Below, piece after piece: positions 43,660 through 52,643 of a stretch of 64,000 bases of DNA. Source of the DNA: Pseudomonas fluvialis. GTDB taxonomy: Bacteria > Pseudomonadota > Gammaproteobacteria > Pseudomonadales > Pseudomonadaceae. Positions within the stretch are counted from its first letter, which is position 1; each line of letters begins with the position of its first letter. The notes under the pieces were generated by a model, which worked only from the letters and a program-made list of their open reading frames with translations, ran no database searches and had not been told where the DNA came from. The stretch covers positions 186,001 through 250,000 of the forward strand of contig NZ_JACHLL010000001.1 in the NCBI RefSeq assembly GCF_014207935.1. The letters are read 5' to 3'. The translations under genes were made by a program, and so were the position numbers.

Positions 43660-45606
43660 ATGAAATTGTCCCACCTGGCCCTGGCCATCTCCCTTGCCCC
43701 TACACTGACCCTGGCTGACGCTCAGCAGGCGCTGGAAATTCCACCACTGGTGGTGACCCGCGCCACGCCGATTCAGCAAACCACCCCGGCCAGCGTCAAG
43801 GTCATCGACCGCAAGCAGATCGAAGCCAGTGGCGCCAGCGCACTGGTGGACGTGCTGCGCGGCCAGGCAGGCCTGCAGATCCGCGACACCCTGGGCGACG
43901 GCAACCGTGTCGGTGTCAGCCTGCGCGGCTTCGGCGAGAACGCGGCCAACAACACCCTGGTGCTGGTCGACGGCCGCCGCCTGAACAACCCCAGCCTGCA
44001 GGGGCCGGACCTCAACAGCGTGCCGCTGGCCAATATCGAGCGCATCGAAATCCTGCGCGGCGCAGGCACCGTGCTCTATGGCGATCAGGCCGTCGGCGGG
44101 GTGATCAACATCATCACCCGTCAGCCCAAGGACAACGAGGCCTATGTCGAGAGCAGCATCGGCAGCCATGACCTGGAAGCCTATCGCGGGCATGTCTACC
44201 AGCAGCTCGGCGCCGGTTTCTCCGCCTATGCCAGTGGCGAAGCACGCAACAGCGACGGCTACCGCGACCACAACAACGCCAGCTATGACGACGCCTTCCT
44301 GCGTCTGCGCCACGACCACGAAGGCGGCCACGCCCTCTACGAATACCAGAGCATCGACGATGAGCTGAAATTTCCCGGCTACCTGACCGCAGCCCAGCGC
44401 CGTAGCGACCGCAAGGCCAGCTACGCCGCCAACTCCAATGGCTGGAATGACAGCAACACCCAGGTACACCGCCTGGCCCTGCAACAGGCGCTGAACGACT
44501 GGCTGACCGCCGATCTCGACTACAGTCACCGCGACACCGACGGTCAGGGCACCTACAACAGCGCCTGGGGCGACTCGCCCTTCACCCAGGGCACCCGTGT
44601 GGAAACCTTCAGCCCGCGCCTGTCCGGTCACTTCGACAGCAGCCTGGGACGCAGCGACTGGCTGTTCGGTCATGACCACACTCAGAGCGACTACGAATAC
44701 CGCTCCAGCTATGGCGCCACCCTGTTCCGCCAGACCCTGCGCGACTGGTACGGCCAGCTGACCCAGCCGCTGACCGACAGCGTCAGCCTCACCGCTGGCT
44801 ACCGCGCCAGCGAGGCCGAAGACCGCAACAAGGGTGCCGACACCAGCCACACCGACCGCGAAGGCAGCAGCAGCCTGGGGCTGAACTGGCAGGTCGACGA
44901 ACAGCTGCGCGCCTTCGTCAAGCGCGAGGATGTCCTGCGCTGGGCCAACGTCGACGAGAACGGCTTCGTCGGTCCGGACGTGGACTTTCTCAAGCCACAA
45001 ACCGGTACCTCCTGGGAAAGCGGACTGGAATGGCAGGATGGCGTGCAGCGCTACCAGGCCACTCTGTATCGCCTGGATCTGACCGACGAACTGATGTACG
45101 ACCCGCTGGCCGCCGGCCCCTTCGGTTTTCCCGGCGCCAACATCAACCTGGACAAGACCCGCCGCGACGGTCTGCTGCTGGAAGCCGAACGCCAGCTGAC
45201 CAGCCGCCTCTCCGTCGGCGGTCAGTACAGCTTCACCGACTCCGAATACCGCGACGGCAACTATCAGGGCAATGAAGTGCCGTGGGTCTCCCGCCACAGC
45301 GCCAGCGCCCATGTCAGCTACCAGATCCTGCCGGGGCTCAAGGGCTACCTGGAATCGGAATACACCGGGGCACGCTACCTGGCCAGTGACGATGGCCACG
45401 CCATGCCCCGCGAAGGCGGCTACACCCTGTTCAATGCCGCGCTGAGCTACGACTACCAGCAGTTCACCAGCAAGCTGCGGGTCAACAACCTGACCGGCAA
45501 GCGCTACGACAGCTTTGCGACCTACGCCAACTGGGTTCCCGGCAGCAAAGGCCTGTACCCGGCGGCCGAGGAAGATGTGCAGCTGAGTGTCGGCTACCGC
45601 TTCTGA
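43660..45606 (+). CDS. btuB: TonB-dependent vitamin B12 receptor (BtuB-like)
   Basis: A 648-residue outer-membrane receptor with signal peptide MKLSHLALAISLAPTLTLA, a likely TonB box around PPLVVTRAT, a plug domain (IERIEILRGAGTVLYGDQAVGGVINIITR) and a beta-barrel ending in VGYRF. The cobalamin riboswitch in its leader, together with the btuF gene next door, strongly supports corrinoid transport. Compared with the short E. coli BtuB it is slightly longer and closer to the generic family, so transport of another cobalamin precursor is possible. It is followed by a terminator and is convergent with btuF. Confidence 0.9.
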   Translation: MKLSHLALAISLAPTLTLADAQQALEIPPLVVTRATPIQQTTPASVKVIDRKQIEASGASALVDVLRGQAGLQIRDTLGDGNRVGVSLRGFGENAANNTLVLVDGRRLNNPSLQGPDLNSVPLANIERIEILRGAGTVLYGDQAVGGVINIITRQPKDNEAYVESSIGSHDLEAYRGHVYQQLGAGFSAYASGEARNSDGYRDHNNASYDDAFLRLRHDHEGGHALYEYQSIDDELKFPGYLTAAQRRSDRKASYAANSNGWNDSNTQVHRLALQQALNDWLTADLDYSHRDTDGQGTYNSAWGDSPFTQGTRVETFSPRLSGHFDSSLGRSDWLFGHDHTQSDYEYRSSYGATLFRQTLRDWYGQLTQPLTDSVSLTAGYRASEAEDRNKGADTSHTDREGSSSLGLNWQVDEQLRAFVKREDVLRWANVDENGFVGPDVDFLKPQTGTSWESGLEWQDGVQRYQATLYRLDLTDELMYDPLAAGPFGFPGANINLDKTRRDGLLLEAERQLTSRLSVGGQYSFTDSEYRDGNYQGNEVPWVSRHSASAHVSYQILPGLKGYLESEYTGARYLASDDGHAMPREGGYTLFNAALSYDYQQFTSKLRVNNLTGKRYDSFATYANWVPGSKGLYPAAEEDVQLSVGYRF

Positions 45607-45619
45607 AACCGCTGAACAA

Positions 45620-45645
45620 CAAAAGGCCCCTTCCGGGGCCTTTTG
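45620..45645. terminator. Bidirectional terminator between btuB and btuF
   Basis: CAAAAGGCCCC pairs perfectly with GGGGCCTTTTG around a TTCC tetraloop, between convergent genes. Confidence 0.92.
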
Positions 45646-45657
45646 CTTGATGCCTGC

Positions 45658-46485
45658 CTACCGGGCCTCGTGCAGCACCGCGCAGAGTTTTTCCAGCGCG
45701 CCGAGCATCTGGAAACTCGGCCGCTCCAGCCCCTTGTCGGGCACCTCCCAGAGTTGCCGCTTGCGCACCGCCTGCAGGGTCGACCACTGCTGCCAGGGTT
45801 CCAGCTGAGCGTCGCTGCCGCCCAGGATCACTTGCGGATCACGCGCCAGCACCGCCTCGACGCTGACCTGCGGTGCCGGCAGGGACAGGTCGGCGAACAC
45901 ATTGCGCGCACCGCACACACGCAGCGCATCGCTGACGATCTGTTGCCCGCCCAGGGTGAACAGCGGCTCGTGCCAGACCTGATAGAACACCGTCACCGGC
46001 TCGCGCCGGGCATAGCGCTGGCGCAAGTCGGCCAGGCCCTGGGTGAAGCGTGCCGACAGGCGTTCGCCCGCCTCGGCCCGCCCCAGCTGCACGGCGATTT
46101 CGCGGAACTGCCCGGCCAACTGATCCAGATCATGGGGCTCGGCCACATACAGCGGGATGCCCAGGCCTTCGAGCTGCTCGCGCTGGCTGCGGGAAATACT
46201 GTCCGGCCAGAGCAGCACCAGATCGGGCTTGAGACTGAGCAGGCTTTCCAGCTCCAGCTGGGCATGCCGTCCAACCGAGGGGCGATCGAGCAAGACAGAC
46301 GGGCGCACACCGGAGTCCAGCACCCCGACCACCAGGTCGGCGCTGTCCAGCTCGACCATGATTTCAGCCAGTGAAGGGGCCAGCGTAATCACCCGGGGCG
46401 CCGCTGCCAGCGACTGCGCCAGCAGCAAGGCACCCAGTGCCAGGGCGGTTTTCAGCCCAGCTGAGGCGGGAGGCGATAGAGCCAC
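45658..46485 (-). CDS. btuF: Periplasmic cobalamin-binding protein (BtuF family)
   Basis: A 275-residue cluster A-II solute-binding protein: signal peptide region [19 protein letters not shown], then PRVITLAPSLAEIMVELDSADLVVG (the BtuF/FepB-type N-lobe), GRHAQLELESLLSLKPDLVLLW, and a C-lobe with YQVWHEPLFTLGG. In the Pseudomonas dxs-ribA interval this is the PA4045 position. The start is uncertain: the longest frame begins with GTG at 46485, inside the end of the upstream gene; a later start nearer LKTALALG would give a more normal signal peptide. No btuCD genes lie in the window, so the permease and ATPase must be elsewhere. Confidence 0.85.
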   Translation of the reverse strand: MALSPPASAGLKTALALGALLLAQSLAAAPRVITLAPSLAEIMVELDSADLVVGVLDSGVRPSVLLDRPSVGRHAQLELESLLSLKPDLVLLWPDSISRSQREQLEGLGIPLYVAEPHDLDQLAGQFREIAVQLGRAEAGERLSARFTQGLADLRQRYARREPVTVFYQVWHEPLFTLGGQQIVSDALRVCGARNVFADLSLPAPQVSVEAVLARDPQVILGGSDAQLEPWQQWSTLQAVRKRQLWEVPDKGLERPSFQMLGALEKLCAVLHEAR

Positions 46486-46871
46486 AGCAGCACCACGCTG
46501 GCCAGCGCCAGCAGGGTCAGGGCCACCGCATTGAGTCCGGCGAGCACCGCCAGGGCGCCTATCCAGGCTGGCAGACCAGCCGCCAGCAGGCCCTTGCTGC
46601 GCTGACGCGCCAAGGCCAGCCAGGCGTCATGCTCGGCAGCGGTATCGAGGCTGCGCTCGGTGGCAATCAAGGCGCGCTTGTAGGCGGAGAACAACGGCAG
46701 GGTCACGAACAGCGAGGCCAGAGCGGCAATGAACAGCGGCATTTCCAGAATGGCCAGCAGGGCGGCATCCCCGCCGAAAACAAGGCTCGTCGCCAGCAAG
46801 GGTGCCAGGCTCAGCAGCAGCTGACGCCACCACTGCACGGCCAGGCGCCGACGCACCTCGCCGCGAGTCAT
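46452..46871 (-). CDS. Small hypothetical inner-membrane protein
   Basis: A 139-residue protein of unknown function with two hydrophobic hairpins: [17 protein letters not shown]...[24 protein letters not shown], and [38 protein letters not shown] near the C-terminus, joined by a soluble helix with [20 protein letters not shown]. It overlaps ribA by 4 bp (ATGA) upstream and overlaps the btuF start downstream. The gene has a fixed position between ribA and btuF in Pseudomonas (PA4046 slot). It might couple to corrinoid uptake, but nothing in the sequence says so. Confidence 0.8.
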   Translation of the reverse strand: MTRGEVRRRLAVQWWRQLLLSLAPLLATSLVFGGDAALLAILEMPLFIAALASLFVTLPLFSAYKRALIATERSLDTAAEHDAWLALARQRSKGLLAAGLPAWIGALAVLAGLNAVALTLLALASVVLLWLYRLPPQLG

Positions 46872-47476
46872 TCTTCTTCCTGGTGCTTGAGGCCGAGCAT
46901 GTGCCCCAGCTTGCCGGCCTTGGTCGCCAGGTACAGCTTGTTGTGCGGATTGAGGCCGACCTGCAGCGGAACGCGCTCGGCCACGCGCACGCCAAAGCCT
47001 TCCAAAGCATTGACCTTGCGCGGATTGTTGGTCATCAGCTTGATGGTGCTGATGCCCAGATGATCGAGCATCGGCTGGCAGATCGAGTAGTCGCGCTGGT
47101 CGGCGGCAAAGCCCAGACGCTCGTTGGCCTCTACCGTGTCGGCACCACCATCCTGCAACTCATAGGCGCGGATCTTGTTCAGCAGACCGATGCCACGACC
47201 TTCCTGGCGCAGGTACAGGAGCACGCCACGACCTTCGGCGGCAATCGCCCGCAAGGCTGCCTCCAGCTGTGCGCCACAGTCGCAACGCTGACTGAACAGG
47301 GCATCACCGGTCAGGCATTCGGAATGCAGACGCCCCAGTACCGGGGCACCATCGGCCACGTCTCCCAGGGTCAGAGCCACATGCTCCTTGCCACTGGCCT
47401 CATCGAGGAAACCATGCATGGTGAACACCGCGAAGGGCGTGGGCAATTGCGAGGCGGCGACAAAAACGACAGACAC
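46868..47476 (-). CDS. ribA: GTP cyclohydrolase II
   Basis: The first step of riboflavin synthesis from GTP, 202 residues. The three zinc cysteines are in [20 protein letters not shown] and the catalytic region [24 protein letters not shown] is intact, followed by [15 protein letters not shown]. The ATG at 47476 follows GGAGCT at a short distance; a TACAAT at about 47523 may be its -10. It is the only complete cyclohydrolase II active site in the window, since the ribBA gene at 51534 has a degenerate one. It heads the minus-strand operon into the membrane protein and btuF. Confidence 0.97.
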   Translation of the reverse strand: MSVVFVAASQLPTPFAVFTMHGFLDEASGKEHVALTLGDVADGAPVLGRLHSECLTGDALFSQRCDCGAQLEAALRAIAAEGRGVLLYLRQEGRGIGLLNKIRAYELQDGGADTVEANERLGFAADQRDYSICQPMLDHLGISTIKLMTNNPRKVNALEGFGVRVAERVPLQVGLNPHNKLYLATKAGKLGHMLGLKHQEEE

Positions 47477-47612
47477 CGGGAGCTCCTGGAAATCGGCAGC
47501 AGGTGGAAATCAGGGCGGGCATTGTAACAGCAGCGCCTGGCCCTGGGGTCATGCCGATGGCGGCAATTGCCTGGCTGAATGACGGGCTCGCTTGCGTTGA
47601 TTCAGCGAAGAC

Positions 47613-48269
47613 TCAGAGCTTCGATTCCAGCTGCAGAACGCCCTGCTCTTCGCGCCAGCGCACGCGACTGAGGAAGCTCATGCCCAGCAGCACATCAGTC
47701 GGCGCATCGCCTTCGAGCACCGCCGCTTCGACACCGACCACTTCGATACTGCCGACTTTGACGTTGGGCAGGGTGATCTGCCAGGCCTTTGCGACACCAC
47801 TGGCGGTATTGACCACCATCGGCCGGCCACTCACGCGAAAATCGATCCCCAGCCGGCGCGCCTGCGCCTCGTTCATCGCCACCGAGGTCGCTCCGGTATC
47901 GACCAGGAACTGCACCGGCTGCCCCTTGATCGCCCCGGCCACCCAATAGTGCCCACCCACACCCTGGGCAATGCTCAGCTGCTGCTTCTCCGGCGCGCTG
48001 TAGCCCTGGGAGTAGTCGCGACTGAGCTCATAACGCCGCTCGACACCCTCGACCCGCAATTGCGCACCAGTGCGATCGACGCTGACCACCTGCACGCCAG
48101 CCGGACCGGCCTGCCCCACCTTGACCAGCTTGCGCACGCCGTCGACATTGAGCACGGCAGCTCCCGGAAACAGGCCGACCACCTGTACGGCGGGCGCGGC
48201 CCAGGCCAGCGGCGCCAGGGCCAGCAACAGGGGCAGCAGCCCGCGCGAAAGGGAGTTACGGCAACGCAT
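47613..48269 (-). CDS. Secreted retropepsin-like aspartic protease (TIGR02281 type)
   Basis: A 218-residue protein with a signal peptide (LSRGLLPLLLALAPLAWAA) and a C-terminal retropepsin-like domain with the active-site motif FLVDTGATSVAMN and a GRPMVVNTASG flap region, ending in LLGMSFLSRV. Single-chain bacterial proteins of this type are thought to dimerise. The N-terminal 80 residues (VQVVGLFPGAAVLNVDGVRKLVKVG) are typical of the TIGR02281/clan AA family in Pseudomonas. The ATG at 48269 follows GGAGAA and lies inside the upstream gene's last 14 bp, implying coupling to the solute-binding protein. Substrate unknown. Confidence 0.87.
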   Translation of the reverse strand: MRCRNSLSRGLLPLLLALAPLAWAAPAVQVVGLFPGAAVLNVDGVRKLVKVGQAGPAGVQVVSVDRTGAQLRVEGVERRYELSRDYSQGYSAPEKQQLSIAQGVGGHYWVAGAIKGQPVQFLVDTGATSVAMNEAQARRLGIDFRVSGRPMVVNTASGVAKAWQITLPNVKVGSIEVVGVEAAVLEGDAPTDVLLGMSFLSRVRWREEQGVLQLESKL

Positions 48270-49002
48270 AAGGTTTCTCCAGTTCCTTGTCGAAGGGGTA
48301 CGGCGCATCCCAGCGCTTGAACAGCGGCCGCAGTGCACCGGAACGCACCAGTTCCTGCAGACGCCGGTCATAGATCGCCGCCAGCTCGCGGCCATGGGCA
48401 TCATCGACAAAGCCAAGGTACAGCGGCAAGCGGGTCAGCGGGGTAATCCGATAGCCCTGCGGGCTGTCCGCCTCGGCCAGCACATCCTCGACCTCGGTGC
48501 TGGCATCGATGAAGAAGTCGGCATGCCCGCGATCAAGCATGGCGAGGATACCCCCGCGCCGATGCACCTCGCGGAACTCGCGCACATTGGGCAGATACTT
48601 TTCGTAGCTGTATCCCCGCGCCCACGACAGGCGATAGCGACCCAGCGTCTCGAGGGTCGGCACCGGCTTATCGATCAGGCTCAGGGCGCTGATCTGGTCG
48701 GCATCGTAGTGCCAGCGCGGAAAGAACACCCGCGGCACCTCGTTGGCATACGCGCCGATGAAGGCATCCGCCTCGCCACGCTGTACCAGGCCAATCGAGC
48801 GGGTGTAGGGCACGATGCGGTAGTGGAGTTCGACCCCAGCCGGCTCATAGACCTTGCGCAGCAGATCGAAGGCTAACCCTGTACCGTCTGGATTGGTGTG
48901 TCCCGGCCACTGTTCGGTGACCAGATTGATCCTGTGAAGCGGCCCGGCCTGCGCCTGCGGCAGCAGCGCCAGAGCGCCCAACAGCAACCACCACTTGCCC
49001 AT
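48256..49002 (-). CDS. Periplasmic solute-binding protein, amino-acid type (SBP_bac_3)
   Basis: A 248-residue protein with signal peptide MGKWWLLLGALALLPQAQA and the two-lobe type 3 solute-binding fold: INLVTEQWPGHTNPDGTGLAFDLLRKVYEPAGVEL, then EADAFIGAYANEVP and LSWARGYSYEKYLPNV. No permease or ATPase is near, and it has no kinase or GGDEF domain, so it may serve a distant transporter or a sensor. AGGAGG precedes the ATG. The downstream retropepsin-like protease gene overlaps its end. Similar stand-alone proteins lie next to pgpA in Pseudomonas. Ligand unknown. Confidence 0.85.
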   Translation of the reverse strand: MGKWWLLLGALALLPQAQAGPLHRINLVTEQWPGHTNPDGTGLAFDLLRKVYEPAGVELHYRIVPYTRSIGLVQRGEADAFIGAYANEVPRVFFPRWHYDADQISALSLIDKPVPTLETLGRYRLSWARGYSYEKYLPNVREFREVHRRGGILAMLDRGHADFFIDASTEVEDVLAEADSPQGYRITPLTRLPLYLGFVDDAHGRELAAIYDRRLQELVRSGALRPLFKRWDAPYPFDKELEKPYALP

Positions 49003-49013
49003 GCAGCCTCCTG

Positions 49014-49505
49014 TCAGGCGAAACCCCAGATGATCAACTGCATGCTCAGCCAGGCGAAGACTCCGGCCAGGACATCATCCAGCATGATGCCGACCCCGCC
49101 ATGCACATGCCGGTCGATCCAGCGGATCGGCCAGGGCTTGAGAATATCGAACAGGCGAAACACCAGGAAGCCTAGCAGCAACCACTGCCAGCCGGCGGGC
49201 ACCAGCCACAGGGTAATCCACATGCCGACCATCTCGTCCCAGACGATGCCTTCGTGGTCGTGCACCCGCAGGTCATCGGCGACCTTGCCGCACAGCCAGA
49301 AGCCGAACAGCATGGTCACTCCCAGCATCAGCCAGTAGCCCCAGTCCGGCAGCATCTGCCACAGCGGCATGAACGGCAGCGCCACCAGCGACCCCCAGGT
49401 ACCGGGCGCCTTGGGCATGGTGCCGGAGCCGAAGCCGAAGGCGAGGAAGTGCCAGGGGTTGCGCCACACGGAGGGTGGAATGGGCGTCGCAGGGTTGTCA
49501 GTCAC
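49014..49505 (-). CDS. pgpA: Phosphatidylglycerophosphatase A
   Basis: A 163-residue inner-membrane enzyme that removes phosphate from phosphatidylglycerol phosphate. The N-terminal FGFGSGTMPKAPGTWGSL is diagnostic; DDLRVHDHEGIVWDEMVGMW holds the acidic active-site residues, and the C-terminus has GGVGIMLDDVLAGVFAW. The longest frame starts with TTG at 49517; I prefer GTG at 49505 (VTDNPATPIPPSVWRNPW), which fits relatives and has GGACAAG before it. It overlaps thiL by 8 bp, an arrangement conserved in Pseudomonas. Confidence 0.94.
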   Translation of the reverse strand: MTDNPATPIPPSVWRNPWHFLAFGFGSGTMPKAPGTWGSLVALPFMPLWQMLPDWGYWLMLGVTMLFGFWLCGKVADDLRVHDHEGIVWDEMVGMWITLWLVPAGWQWLLLGFLVFRLFDILKPWPIRWIDRHVHGGVGIMLDDVLAGVFAWLSMQLIIWGFA

Positions 49506-50466
49506 GGTCTTGTCCAAAATGTTGATAGCCGCCTACAGGCTGCGGCAGCTCGCGGCCATCCTCGGCCAACAGTCTTACCTCGCCGCACCCGACCTCGACC
49601 CGCCCCAGCACAGCCAGCTCCGGCCACTGCGCCTGCAACTCGGCAAGATGCTCCGGCGGCAGGGTAAACAGCAGACGGTAGTCATCGCCACCACTGAGTG
49701 CGCCACGCAGTACCTGTTCGCGAGGCAGCAGCTGCAAAGCAGGCGACAGCGGCACACGCGCCTGCTCGATACACAGCGCCACACCCGAAGACGCGGCGAT
49801 ATGCCCGGCATCGGCCAGCAGGCCATCGGAGATATCCAGCGCCGCACTGGCCAGCCTACGCAGCGCCTGACCCAATGCCAGCTGCGGCTGCGGCTGCCAG
49901 TAGCGCGCCAACAAGGGCTCCGCCAGCGCGGCGGGCAGTTGCTGCTGGCCCAGCACCAGCGGCAGGGCCGCCGCCGCATCGCCTAGGCTGCCACCGACAC
50001 ACAGTAGGTCGCCCGGACGCGCGCCACTGCGGCGCAGCGCCGCCCCGGCGGGGACACGGCCGAACACGGTCAGGGTCAGGCTCAGCGGGCCGCGCGTGGT
50101 ATCGCCGCCGATCAGGCGCAGGCCATGACGCTCGGCAGCCTGATTGAGGCCCCCGGCAAAAGCCGCCAGCCAGTCGGCTCCAGCTTGAGGCAGCGTCAGG
50201 GCGAGAGTGAAGCCGATGGCCGTGGCGCCCATGGCTGCCAGATCGCTAGCCGTGACGCCTAGAGCGCGCTGGGCCAACAGAGAGGGATCACAGGGATCGG
50301 GGAAGTGCACCCCGGCTACCAGGGTATCGGTCGACACGGCCAGCTGTTCACCAGCAGGCAAGGTCAGCAGGGCACAGTCGTCGCCGATACCCAACGCGAC
50401 TTCGCCGCCGGCCTGGGCACAGGACGCGGCGGCGAAGAAACGGCGGATAAGCTCGAACTCGCCCAC
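49498..50466 (-). CDS. thiL: Thiamine-monophosphate kinase
   Basis: A 322-residue enzyme making thiamine diphosphate from thiamine monophosphate and ATP. The N-terminus GEFELIRRFFA, the Mg/ATP motif GIGDDCALL, VSTDTLVAGVHFP, the GGDTTRGPLSLT segment and LDISDGLLADAGHIA are all present. It starts at GTG 50466, 14 bp after nusB; the ribosome site is weak. It lies in the nusB-thiL-pgpA part of the rib operon, consistent with co-regulation with cofactor synthesis. Confidence 0.96.
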   Translation of the reverse strand: MGEFELIRRFFAAASCAQAGGEVALGIGDDCALLTLPAGEQLAVSTDTLVAGVHFPDPCDPSLLAQRALGVTASDLAAMGATAIGFTLALTLPQAGADWLAAFAGGLNQAAERHGLRLIGGDTTRGPLSLTLTVFGRVPAGAALRRSGARPGDLLCVGGSLGDAAAALPLVLGQQQLPAALAEPLLARYWQPQPQLALGQALRRLASAALDISDGLLADAGHIAASSGVALCIEQARVPLSPALQLLPREQVLRGALSGGDDYRLLFTLPPEHLAELQAQWPELAVLGRVEVGCGEVRLLAEDGRELPQPVGGYQHFGQDRD

Positions 50467-50480
50467 AACAAGCTGCCGGG

Positions 50481-50972
50481 TCAGCGCTTGTTGGCTTTGA
50501 CTTCAGCCGCGCGCAGGCTCGGTGCCAGCTTGTCCAGCACACCATTGACGAACTTGTGTCCGTCGGTGGCGCCATAGACCTTGGCCAGCTCGATGCCTTC
50601 GTTGATCACCACGCGATACGGGACATCCAGGCGATTGCGCAGCTCGAAGCTGGAGAGGCGCAGGATGGCCAGCTCGACCGGATCGAGATCCGCCAGCGGA
50701 CGATCCAGGTGCGGGATCAGCAGCTCGTCGATATCGCTCTTCTGCGCAGGTACACCGTGCAGGATCTCGCGGAAGTAGGCTCCGTCGACGTGGGAGAAAT
50801 CGTTGTCGACGCGGAACTGCGCCTCGATCTCGTTGATCGACTGGCCAGCCATGTGCCACTGATACAGGGCCTGCATGGCCAGGCTACGGGCCTGACGACG
50901 CGCCGCGGTCTTGCCCTTGGCCGGCTTACCGGCAGGCTGCTCGGGGCTGTCGATATCGTGATTCAGGCTCAC
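50481..50972 (-). CDS. nusB: Transcription antitermination factor NusB
   Basis: A 163-residue RNA-binding helical protein that with NusE/S10 forms the rRNA antitermination complex. After a variable basic N-terminus ([24 protein letters not shown]) come [30 protein letters not shown] and [33 protein letters not shown], all characteristic. It begins with a GTG that overlaps the ribH stop (GTGA at 50969-50972), so translation is coupled to lumazine synthase. The ribH-nusB-thiL order is widely conserved in proteobacteria. Confidence 0.96.
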   Translation of the reverse strand: MSLNHDIDSPEQPAGKPAKGKTAARRQARSLAMQALYQWHMAGQSINEIEAQFRVDNDFSHVDGAYFREILHGVPAQKSDIDELLIPHLDRPLADLDPVELAILRLSSFELRNRLDVPYRVVINEGIELAKVYGATDGHKFVNGVLDKLAPSLRAAEVKANKR

Positions 50973-51445
50973 TTGGCCTCCAGGGCCGCCAGCAGGCTGA
51001 CCATTTCCAGAGCGGAGAGCGCGGCTTCGGCGCCTTTGTTGCCAGCCTTGGTGCCGGAACGCTCGATGGCCTGTTCGATGGAGTCGACCGTCAGCACGCC
51101 AAAGGCGACCGGTACACCAAACTCCATGGACACCTGGGCCAGGCCCTTGGTGCACTCACCGGCCACATATTCGAAATGCGGGGTACCGCCACGGATCACC
51201 GCACCGAGGGCGATGATGGCGGAGTACTCGCCACGCTGGGCAACTTTCTGGGCCACCAGGGGAATCTCGAAGGCGCCCGGCGCACGGATCAGGGTGATGT
51301 CGCTTTCGCTCACACCGTGGCGTACCAGAGCGTCAACGGCACCGCTGACCAGGCTTTCGACGACGAAGCTGTTGAAGCGGCCCACTACCAGGGCGTACTT
51401 GCCCTTGGGGGCGATGAAGGTACCTTCGATGGTCTTCAGGGTCAT
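50969..51445 (-). CDS. ribH: 6,7-dimethyl-8-ribityllumazine synthase
   Basis: A 158-residue subunit of the penultimate riboflavin enzyme. Visible motifs are [32 protein letters not shown], the substrate-binding [22 protein letters not shown] with the catalytic histidine, and [17 protein letters not shown]. It lies 88 bp downstream of ribBA on the minus strand and overlaps nusB at its stop. Its size suits an icosahedral or pentameric assembly. Confidence 0.97.
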   Translation of the reverse strand: MTLKTIEGTFIAPKGKYALVVGRFNSFVVESLVSGAVDALVRHGVSESDITLIRAPGAFEIPLVAQKVAQRGEYSAIIALGAVIRGGTPHFEYVAGECTKGLAQVSMEFGVPVAFGVLTVDSIEQAIERSGTKAGNKGAEAALSALEMVSLLAALEAK

Positions 51446-51533
51446 GGCGAGTCTCGTATGGCGTTAAAGAGCCAGTGCGCCACTCACAGCGCACTGTAAA
51501 CATAGGATATGAACAGCGGGTCGGCAGACCGGC

Positions 51534-52628
51534 TTATTCAGCGGGCACGTATTCTACTACTTCCAGGTCGAAGCCGGATATCGCGTTGAACTTCATCGGC
51601 GAGCTGAGCAGGCGCATCTTGCGCACGCCCAGGTCGCGCAAAATCTGCGAGCCGGCACCCACGGTACTGTAGGTCGCTGGGCTCGCGGACTTGCTTTCCG
51701 CGCCTTGGCTGCGTTCCAGCTGAGCCAGCAGCTCCGGACCGTTGATCGGATTGCCCAGCAGCAGCACCACGCCGCTACCGGCCTTGGCCACCTCGGCCAT
51801 GGCCGCACGCAGGCTCCAGCGCCCGGCCTGCTTGACCATGAACAGGTCGCGCAGCGGGTCGGCGTTGTGCACACGCACCAGGGTCGGCGTTTCGGCGCAG
51901 ATACTGCCCAGGGTCAGGGCCATGTGCACGCTGTCGTCCAGGGCATCGCGGTAGCTGACCAGATTGAACTGACCCAGCTCACTGTCGATCTTCTGCTCGC
52001 TAACGCGCTGCACGGTGCGCTCATGAATCAGGCGGTAGTGGATCAGGTCGGCGATGGTGCCGATCTTCAGGTTGTGCTCGGCGGCGAACACTTCCAGCTC
52101 CGGACGGCGGGCCATGGTGCCGTCGTCGTTCATGATCTCGCAGATCACGCCGCTCGGCTCGAAACCTGCCATGCGCGCCAGATCGCAGGCGGCCTCGGTG
52201 TGGCCGGCACGGGCCAGCACGCCACCGGGCTGGGCCATCAGCGGGAAGATATGGCCCGGACTGACGATATCGTCGGCCACGGCGCCCTTGGCCACGGCAG
52301 CCTGCACGGTGCGCGCGCGGTCGGCCGCGGAAATGCCGGTGGTCACGCCCTCGGCGGCTTCGATGGAAACGGTGAACTTGGTGCCAAAACCGGAACCGTT
52401 GCGCGGCGCCATCAGAGGCAGCTTGAGCAGCTCGCAGCGCTCACGGCTCATCGGCATGCAGATCAGGCCGCGGGCGAAACGGGCCATGAAATTGATGTGC
52501 TCGGCGGTGACGCATTCCGAGGCGATGATGATGTCGCCTTCGTTCTCGCGGTCCTCGTCATCCATGAGGATGACCATCTTGCCGGCGCGGATATCTTCGA
52601 TCAGTTCTTCAGCGGTATTCAGAGCCAT
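51534..52628 (-). CDS. ribBA: 3,4-dihydroxy-2-butanone-4-phosphate synthase fused to a degenerate GTP cyclohydrolase II domain
   Basis: A 364-residue two-domain protein. Residues 1-200 are an intact RibB, with the acidic loop DDEDRENEGDIIIA, FGTKFTVSIEAAEGVTTGISAADRA and GHIFPLMAQPGGVLARAGHTEAACDL; it makes the four-carbon unit for lumazine. The C-terminal part keeps the RibA fold (FNLVSYRDALDDSVHMALTLG) but lacks the CxxGDxxxSxRCDCG zinc motif and the RQEGRGIGL catalytic stretch seen in the separate ribA at 46868. It should therefore be inactive as a cyclohydrolase. This fusion with a dead RibA half is known in Pseudomonas. It lies 15 bp after ribC in the riboswitch-controlled operon. Confidence 0.93.
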   Translation of the reverse strand: MALNTAEELIEDIRAGKMVILMDDEDRENEGDIIIASECVTAEHINFMARFARGLICMPMSRERCELLKLPLMAPRNGSGFGTKFTVSIEAAEGVTTGISAADRARTVQAAVAKGAVADDIVSPGHIFPLMAQPGGVLARAGHTEAACDLARMAGFEPSGVICEIMNDDGTMARRPELEVFAAEHNLKIGTIADLIHYRLIHERTVQRVSEQKIDSELGQFNLVSYRDALDDSVHMALTLGSICAETPTLVRVHNADPLRDLFMVKQAGRWSLRAAMAEVAKAGSGVVLLLGNPINGPELLAQLERSQGAESKSASPATYSTVGAGSQILRDLGVRKMRLLSSPMKFNAISGFDLEVVEYVPAE

Positions 52629-52643
52629 GGGGCCAATCCTTAC

